DNA of 64,000 bases from Atriophallophorus winterbourni (lineage: Eukaryota; Platyhelminthes; Trematoda; Plagiorchiida; Microphallidae), in NCBI GenBank assembly GCA_013407085.1, contig JACCGJ010005545.1:121353-185352 (forward strand), given 5' to 3'. A program made the translations under genes and the position numbers. Below, in pieces: positions 57,370 through 64,000 of the stretch. The notes under the pieces were generated by a model, which ran no database searches, was not told where the DNA came from, and saw nothing but the letters and a program-made list of their open reading frames with translations. Within the stretch, counting starts at the first letter, position 1; every line of letters starts with the position of its first letter.

Positions 57370-58062
57370 TCGATGATTGTGCAAAGGTAGTTGCATTAGC
57401 CTGGCGAGCTGCCACACCATTAAAAATTATATGCTTAACTTGTGATGCGTTTAGGGAACAATTCGTGCGGTTTAGTTCTACAAATGTGAAACACGGATAC
57501 TAAGAAGAAATAAAATTTCTGGATGTATTCGACAATTGCTGTTTCCTATAGACTGCTGAAGTTAATTGGCATAATCTTATACGTAACGCGTTGGAATAGA
57601 ATCTTTGGTAGCGATGTGGATATCAAAAACCAGGTTAAAATGCATAGATTTCACCGGTTTAGTCACGTATTACGAATGGGAAATGATCGTTTTCCTAATG
57701 CGATTTTCTTTGCTATCGCTGAGTCGGAATAGCGGCCAGATTCCGACTTACCTCAAGCAGATAAGGGCTTTGACTGTTATACTAGCTGCAGTTTGGGTGA
57801 CCCGTCTCCCAGGCTAGGGTCCATGAGATCAAAATGGCTTATTCTTGATTATATGACTCAAAATCCTGTTCGGTGGCCGTCTTGTTTTAGACATTTTTTG
57901 AGTTTTTGAATAATCTTAAATGGTGTTAAGTAGATTGGCGTGGAAAGCGTGTTATGATGCATGCTTTTCCTTTATTACGCGCTTTCTTATCTGCTTTTCC
58001 TGCTTCATATTGCTTGGTACTTTGTCTGGCTCCTGACTTGTGCTTCATGATGATGATGCTAG
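57370..58062 (+). mobile_element. RTE-1 3' end, decayed (RT tail + 3' UTR)
   Basis: RT tail with GSDVDIKNQVKMHRFHRFSH and VLRMGNDRFPNAI (57605-57725), preceded by decayed CETW/LRR text, and VWVTRLPG near 57810. The 3' UTR ends CGCTTTCTTATCTGCTTTTC, TTTGTCTGGCTCCTGACTTG and ATGATGATGATG (58047-58058), as in RTE-1b. Confidence 0.72.
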
Positions 58063-58179
58063 TGAAAGCCGCAAAGATGCTGCCGTGCTGATGTAGCTCT
58101 ATTCGTTCACAACACTTGATTGAATGCTTGTTTGATCAGTGGTGTCGGCACATCGACACTACCTCTATGGATTCCCTAG

Positions 58180-58290
58180 CTGTTTATGCCCCGCCCTTCT
58201 CCATCGTTTAGGGTTCTATTTTCTCATGGTTGTATGGCAGTTAAGAATTCGGTACTTGCAACCGGTTTAATGCTGTCCCTGGTTATTATG
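58180..58290 (+). mobile_element. RTE-1a 3' UTR fragment
   Basis: Matches the minus strand of 12326-12440: CATGGTTGTATGGCAGTTAA, TTCGGTACTTGCAACCGGTT, TAATGCTGTCC. 3' terminal piece only. Confidence 0.65.
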
Positions 58291-58689
58291 ATAAATATTA
58301 GCATTGAAAACAGTGATCTATCCGTTGCAGACAATTATACGGCACAGTCATTTCAGCAATATTTTTACCAGAATGATGACATTCTTGCGCAACTTTTCAT
58401 TTTGATTGTAATTATGTCAGAATTCCGTTTCGCCCCCCGATTGATCACATCCTAACTTTTATCGTTGTATTCGGGTTGGAAGTCAGCAAGCATGAGTTAT
58501 ATAGATTTAAATGCCAATGTTACTAAAAGTTAGTTCTTATTCTTAGCAGAGGTTAATGGATTCTCCACATTGAAATCTAATCCATAGATTCGCTTGTCAT
58601 TAGCCAAGTTTAGGTGAGCTCAGAGCATGTTCACACAAGATTCATTCAGCTCAATTATCGACTAGCGTCTTCAGATTTTCTTTAGTGTC

Positions 58690-58790
58690 TTGGCCTGGGC
58701 AACCTGATAGTATCTCAGCCCACCTGCAGTCTACGTCTGTGCTGCTTTTAACCAGGATCAGGCATGTGCTTTCATACATACATACATTTC
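58690..58790 (+). repeat. SINE-like repeat, 3' half
   Basis: GGCCTGGGCAACCTGATAGT, CTCAGCCCACCTGCAGTCTA, CAGGATCAGGCATGTGCTTT and CATACATACAT. Confidence 0.8.
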
Positions 58791-58916
58791 TTTGAGACTC
58801 GTTTTTATTCCACTAACCTGCTTCATTTTTCTCATTTTGGCTTGAACCTCACGTTTGTGACTACTTTGGGTTCACTTTAATTCTATATCAAGCCGATAAT
58901 GTTTATTGACTTCCAG

Positions 58917-59019
58917 GTCTCCCGTGGTCAGCGTGGAATCAGCCAAAGGTTTACGTTCTTCGTTTGTGGAGGAACTTCTCCAAATTCTCAAAGAAATTGT
59001 GGTAACTATGAGAGGGCAG
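58917..59019 (+). CDS. Candidate exon of an unrecognised gene
   Basis: Acceptor TATTGACTTCCAG and consensus donor GTAAGT flank 103 nt. One frame reads SPVVSVESAKGLRSSFVEEL then LQILKEIVVTMRGQ, an amphipathic helical stretch. Unrecognised. It may belong to the same gene as 56330-56450. The strong donor is the best evidence. Confidence 0.45.
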
Positions 59020-59194
59020 GTAAGTGAAACACCTGAAGGTCGTGTTTCGGTTTACCATTTACAATCCCTACGTTTTATAAAACCCCCAAGGAAGCTGTCG
59101 TCGTGATTACGCTTTTCTCGCTCATGAAACCTAATCGAATGTATGCTTCATTCGAGGTGTATGCACCTCAACTCAGTTTCTTTGTGCTTCTTCA

Positions 59195-60172
59195 TCAACA
59201 TCATCAATGCTTAACTGCTACGCAACCATAAAAAATTAAAATCCTAAAAGATAAGGAATGGTGGAACTTAAATTGTTGCGGATTCTATAGAAGAGTAAGC
59301 ACAAATAAACTGGGATGAGTTGCCTGCTACTCAAATGAAACATGCATTCAATCAAGTTGCGTGAACGAGTAGAGCGACATCAACATGGCAGCTTCCTTGC
59401 GGCTTTCACTGTCATACATCATAACAAGCTTTTCTCGTCACTACGCTTGACAACATACAAGGTTAAGCAAACACTCCAAGAAGATGCTTAGTGTAACACG
59501 GTTTCAGGACGTATCCTGAAGCGCAACTAGCCATTACTAAAACTAATCGCGGGGACCCCAGCCTGGCAGACGTGCTGCGCCGACTTTGGAAAGGTTACTA
59601 GTAAGGATTTTTAACTGCCTATGCCACATGATGTGGCGTAAGTGCTGTTTGATAAGTCGATGTCCAGCAGCAGAACACTGCACCTAGATGGCGCGAAACG
59701 CATCCCAAAAGTGGGCACAAAACTCGCTTACTTGTTCAGTATCGCCTGTTCATTTGTCTATGAGTCGACGAGCAAGGTGTAAACAGGACATTTCGATCGA
59801 CTGAATCAAATGCTCCTTTGAAGTCTAAAAAGATGGCTATTGTCGGCTGTAGATAGGTGTGCCGCAGTTCTAATATCCGTTGAAGAGTAAAAATGTGGTC
59901 GACAGCATCTGCCAGGCCGGAAGCCAGCTTGCTGTTCACGGATCTGTGATTCCCTATGGGATGTTAATCTTCGAAGACTTATGGACGCTGATAATTTCGT
60001 AATGATGGAAGGTAGACGTATCTTGCGATTATTAGGTCAGGAGCTTCGCACGACTTTTTAAATATGGGTATGATAACCGATTCTCCCTAACTCTGAGGGA
60101 AGGATTCTGGCAATCACACTTCACGAAGGAGATCGCCTAATGTGCTGATTAGAGCTTGGCCACCTTCCTTGA
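59195..60172 (-). mobile_element. RTE-1a copy with two internal deletions
   Basis: The 3' end has a TGATGATGTTGATGAAGAAG tail (minus strand, 59190-59215). It matches 12366-12800, then jumps at ~59640 to sequence equivalent to 13318, and at ~59770 from ~13435 to ~13722, removing the YADD region; it then follows 13722-14125. RT text such as ILELRHTYLQPTIAIFLDFK remains. Non-autonomous remnant. Confidence 0.82.
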
Positions 60173-60385
60173 ACGTCGAATGAACCGGTCGAAATTCCCG
60201 TCACTAAAAACCGAACAATCGCAGTCAGCGGCTGTCTGTATACGTTGTGCTAACGACGGAAGTAATAAGTAGAATCCTAAGTAACGCTACCATACGATTA
60301 ACATATAACAGAGCCCAAACGCTCCACTGTTTATTATTCCAATTCGAGTAAAATTATCATGCGCTTGTGATGTACATGGTTCCAA
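60173..60385. other. Unassigned spacer before RTE-2
   Basis: No gene. GCGCTTGTGATGTACATGG (60362-60380) resembles the RTE-2 3' terminus, directly before the RTE-2 5' UTR. Confidence 0.35.
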
Positions 60386-61216
60386 GGTTGTCAAAGCCGG
60401 GGCGGTTTTGGGGATAAGCTCCCAATTCTAAAAATGCTCCAATGGCACGCGTCTCATATAGCCTCTGGCAACCAAGTCCAGCTCCTGGCCTGCACGCGTG
60501 GTCTTGTGCGACCCGGCGGAACTGCTTCTACTGACAGGAGACAGGGCGAAGGCGGCTGAATGGCGCCTCAAAACCAGCATGCTTCGGGCAGGTGGAGCTC
60601 GTAAGTCCATGTAGGCGGTCCACCATGGGGAAGGAAAACCCTTATCTCAAACCTCCACTGCCTTGTGGCTACATCCAATCATGGAAAAGTCTTCAGGAGT
60701 CAACCTCGAGGAAAAATCCGGAGCCGGAGTCCCGTTAGGCAGTCCGAAGTTTTTTTTTTTACAACTTCGCCCTGCCAACTTCTGCGACGGCATCGTTGTC
60801 CAAACGTATCAGCCTAGCTGTTCCTTTGGTTCCGATGGTGCCGTGGAGAGGGAGCACTTGCTGCATGGGCAACAGCTAGTTCTCCACTTTGAACTGCCCT
60901 GGCGTACATCACAACGCACCAATGGAGAGGACACTCCATTCCGCTTCTGCGGATAATAACACGGGAAGCAGCAGATACCGGTTAAAAGCTATGGCTCGAT
61001 TGGCGTAGAGCTCAGCGCCTGGGGCTGCTTTCGACGGTGGGAGAGACTTTCAGGTCTCATTGGACGGCTACCGCCCGCCTCAAGCTGGGCAGCCCCCAGC
61101 CAATATGGTGCCGTCTCGCCACGGTCTGCTATCCTCATTGGGTGCATGGGGATTAGGAATCAACCGACAAGCAGACTGTTATTTCCGCACCAGCGAAACC
61201 AACTACGAAAAAACAA

Positions 61217-62272
61217 ATGTCATTTCTGAAACTGGGAACCTGGAACGTCCGGTCCATGCTTCCTGGATTTCACGACGACGTCTCGAATATCAGAGGCGTA
61301 AGAAAATCTGCTGTTATTAACAACGAGTTAAAGAGACTAAAGGTCGACGTGGCAGCCCTACAAGAGACGCGATTACCAGACACTGGTAAGCTGACAGAAA
61401 GAGATTACACGTTTTTTTGGAAAGGAAGGGGTTCTGATGAGCCTCGACTGCATGGAGTTGGGTTTGCCGTTCGAAACGACCTTCTAAAAGCAACTGAACC
61501 GAGCAGCAGCGGGAGCGAACGGATTTGGACTCTAAATCTGAGGTGCATTACTGGTACCATTACGTTGGTAAACGTTTATGCGCCGACGCTCTCTGCGACG
61601 ACTACTGAAAAAGACGCTTTTTATTACAACCTCGCAACAGTCCTGAAAAACGTGCCACAAAGAAACTGTGTAGTGGTATTGGGTGATTTCAATGCTAGAG
61701 TTGGTGCGGATTACGAATCTTGGCAAAGCTGTCTCGGGAAATTCGGTGTAGGTAAAACTAATGAAAATGGACTACGCCTTTTAGAATTATGCACACAGTT
61801 CAGTCTCTGTGTTAGTAACACTTTCTTTCAAACAAAACCACAGCATAAGGTCTCTTGGAAACATCCTCGCTCTAAGCACTGGCACCAGCTTGATCTTATT
61901 CTTGTTAGGCGCACTAATATAGGAAGCGTACTTCTCACCAGATCATATCAAAGCGCAGACTGTGACACTGATCATTCACTGGTTTGTGCAAAACTGAAGC
62001 TTTCCGACACGAGATTTCACCGCACCAAATTGTCTGGTAAGCCTAGGATTGACGTCACCCGCATGTGCGAACCTAATCTAGCTGCGCGATTTGCAAAAGC
62101 CTTCACAGCCGAGTTCAGCAAGACAACCCCACTTGAATCGGCTTCAGAAAACTGGGAATCGATTAAAAACAGCATATGCCGAGTCGCACTTTCCACTTTC
62201 GGTCCGAAAAAAGCTCGAACGAGCGACTGGTTCGAAGCAAAAGCTTCTGAGATGACTGCTGTGTTTGGATGA
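61217..62272 (+). pseudogene. RTE-2 APE-type endonuclease
   Basis: 351 codons open. Motifs of the exonuclease III/APE fold: GTWNVRSM, ALQETRLPD (catalytic Glu), VNVYAPT, VVVLGDFNARVGADY, HQLDLILVRR and DTDHSLVCAKL with the catalytic His retained. It nicks target DNA to prime reverse transcription. An extra base near 62265 ends the frame (TTTGGATGA), while DEKRSAFLRFKG continues in the RT frame, so the original product was one polyprotein. Confidence 0.88.
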
Positions 62273-64000
62273 GAAACGGTCAGCATTCTTGAGGTTCAAA
62301 GGTATGCCAACAGATGAAAACTTACGACTTTTAAGAGCAGCCAGAAATAAGGTCCAACAGACTGCAAGGCGATGTGCAAATGACTACTGGACAGAAATTA
62401 GCCTTATTATCCAAAAAGCTGCGGATACTGGAAATTTTCACGGCATGTATGATGGGATCAAGAGAGCCATTGGTCCAAACAAACATAAAATGGCTCCCAT
62501 TAAGTCTGTATCTGGTGACCCGATTGTGGACAAAACTCAGCAGATGGAAAGATGGGTAGAGCACTTCTCCTCCCCCTACTCTAGGGACAGTACGGTTTTA
62601 CCACATGTATTTGAAAATTTCGAGCGGTTGCCGACTATTGAATATCTAGATACTCCCCCTACTCTTGATGAGCTCAATAGAGCAATCGACCGCTTAGCGA
62701 ATGGGAAGGCCCCTGGTAACGACGGAATTCCACCTGAGCTCATCAAATGCGGTAGAGCAGCATTATTACAACCGCTTCACCATTTGCTTCTTCAGTGCTG
62801 GCAGGAGGTGGGTGTCCCACAAGAGATGCGAGACACAAAGATCATCACGCTATTCAAGAATAAAGGAGATAGAGGCGACTGCAACAATTACAGAGGAATC
62901 TCCCTTCTGAATGTTGTAGGCAAATTGTTTTCTAAAGTCTTACAGATCCGGCTGCAAGTTTTAGCTGATAGAATTTACTCCGAATCTCAATGTGGCTTTC
63001 GCAAGGGAAGATCGACCGTTGACATGATCTTCTTCCTAAGACAACTTCAAGAAAAGTGTCGGGAACAGCGTATGCCATTATACGCTGTTTTTATTGATTT
63101 AACGAAGGCATTCGACTACGTCAGCAGGGAGGGTCTTTTCAAAATGCTTAATTGGATAGGCTGCCCACCAAGACTGCTAAAGCTCGTTATTTCGTTCCAC
63201 TCAGGCATGAAGGGCTCAGTCCATTTTAACGGTTTCAGCTCAGAAGTCTTTGAAATTCGCCGAGGCGTCAAACACGGGTGTGTTCTGGCTCCCACGCTGT
63301 TCGGCATTTTCTTTGCTCTACTTCTGAAGTACGCTTTCAGGACGAGAACAGAAGGTATTTACTTACGCACGCGAAATGATGGCAAGCTTTTCAACCTAAA
63401 CCGGTTGAGAGCACAAACCAAGGCACGAAATGTGCTAATCCGTGACCTGCTGTTTACCGACGATGCAGCCTTTATTGATCACTCCCATGAGCACCTTCAG
63501 TCTCTAATGGACTGTTTTTTCGTCGGCATGCAAAGACTTTGGTCTAACAATAAGCATGAGCAAGACCAAAGTCCTTAGCCAAGGGACTGTATCGCCTCCC
63601 ATCATAACTGTTGGAAACTGTCAGCTTGAATCAGTACATCAGTTCACATACCTTGGTTCAACCATTGCGGATAACCTCTCGCTATACACGGAGATTGATA
63701 AGCGAATTGGCAGAGCAGCTGTCATTCTGTCCCGTTTGAACTCTCGTGTTTGGGGTAACCGCAAGCTGACTGTAAAGACGAAAATGATGGTGTACAGCGC
63801 GTGCGTACTGAACGCTTTACTGTACGGCAGTGAAACCTGGACAACCCACGCAAGACACGAACGGAAGCTGAATGCTTTCCATCTACGAAGCATCCGTCGT
63901 ATTTTGAACATATCGTGGATGGACAGATTGATAAACGCCGAAGTGCTTTCAAAAGCTGATCTACAGAGCATGTTCACCCTATTACGTCAGCTCCGCCTGC
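62265..64000 (+). pseudogene. RTE-2 reverse transcriptase, partial
   Basis: Frame 62265-63520: GNDGIPPELIKCGRAAL, KIITLFKNKGDRGDCNNYRG, AVFIDLTKAFDYVSREGL, RRGVKHGCVLAPTLFGIFF, and LLFTDDAAF at 63453-63464, where FADD has become FTDD. An extra T in the run at ~63516 shifts the frame; it continues ISMSKTKVLSQGTV, FTYLGSTIADNLSL, VLNALLYGSETW to the window end. Catalytically doubtful. Confidence 0.88.

Larger units (their letters stand above)
60386..64000 (+). mobile_element. RTE-2 LINE with 5' UTR, running off the window
   Basis: The GC-rich 5' UTR (60386-61216) shares GGGGATAAGCTCCCAA and AACCAAGTCCAGCTCCTGGC with 21728-22009. Endonuclease 61217-62272, RT from 62265 to the window end. The 3' end with the zinc finger lies beyond 64000. 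It is the longest RTE-2 copy here and shows what the deleted copy at 21720-23605 lacks. Confidence 0.88.

Noticed and set aside
61060..61320. 86-codon frame in RTE-2 5' UTR as a separate ORF1
   Set aside because: No domain or RRM signal; it overlaps the endonuclease start in another frame and is more simply 5' UTR sequence.
1..64000. CRISPR array, bacterial operon or phage
   Set aside because: No regularly spaced repeats of that type; introns, LINEs and microsatellite tails show eukaryotic DNA.

Overview
The window reads as eukaryotic, intron-containing DNA from a repeat-rich genome, and most likely a trematode flatworm. The reasons are CR1 elements with a PHD-finger ORF1, several RTE-type LINEs, a Ty3/gypsy pol resembling the trematode CsRn1/Boudicca lineage, hammerhead-ribozyme repeats of the kind known from schistosomes, and a gene with very short introns. 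The organism is an inference; no species marker is present.

Only one host gene can be named. It is a sorting nexin 1/2-like gene on the minus strand (1127-5239) with the PX domain and the start of the BAR domain. It is split by three micro-introns of 26, 31 and 31 nt and two long introns; the longest carries LINE relics. At the other end, 55-59 kb holds three candidate exons with good splice sites whose gene I could not recognise.

Almost everything else is retroelement DNA, much of it nested. Local labels are used: RTE-1a, RTE-1b, RTE-2, RTE-3, CR1-A/A'/B/C/E/F and LINE-D. From 7.2 to 10.1 kb there is a decayed gypsy pol whose integrase is split by a 430-bp element carrying two hammerhead ribozyme motifs in opposite orientation. 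From 9.7 to 20.4 kb one old RTE-1a copy is interrupted by RTE-1b, itself interrupted by a nearly intact RTE-1a (12.3-15.9 kb), and also by a full-length CR1-A' flanked by a 10-bp target duplication. From 20.4 to 24 kb lie CR1-A and an internally deleted RTE-2; 24.1-28.4 kb is CR1-B with an open RT. From 28.7 to 37.6 kb a CR1-A copy is interrupted by CR1-C, which is interrupted by LINE-D; CR1-E (37.6-43.7 kb) is likewise interrupted by a LINE-D relative. From 43.9 to 53.7 kb are CR1-C, CR1-A, CR1-F and RTE-1b remnants. From 54 to 60 kb there is a cluster of about 240-bp SINE-like repeats with (CATA)n tails. From 60.4 kb to the window end is RTE-2 with 5' UTR, endonuclease and RT.

The autonomous elements encode an APE-type endonuclease and a reverse transcriptase (target-primed reverse transcription), and the CR1s also an ORF1 with PHD and RRM-like domains. 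All copies carry stops, frameshifts or changed catalytic residues; none is demonstrably active. The short repeats appear to depend on such machinery.
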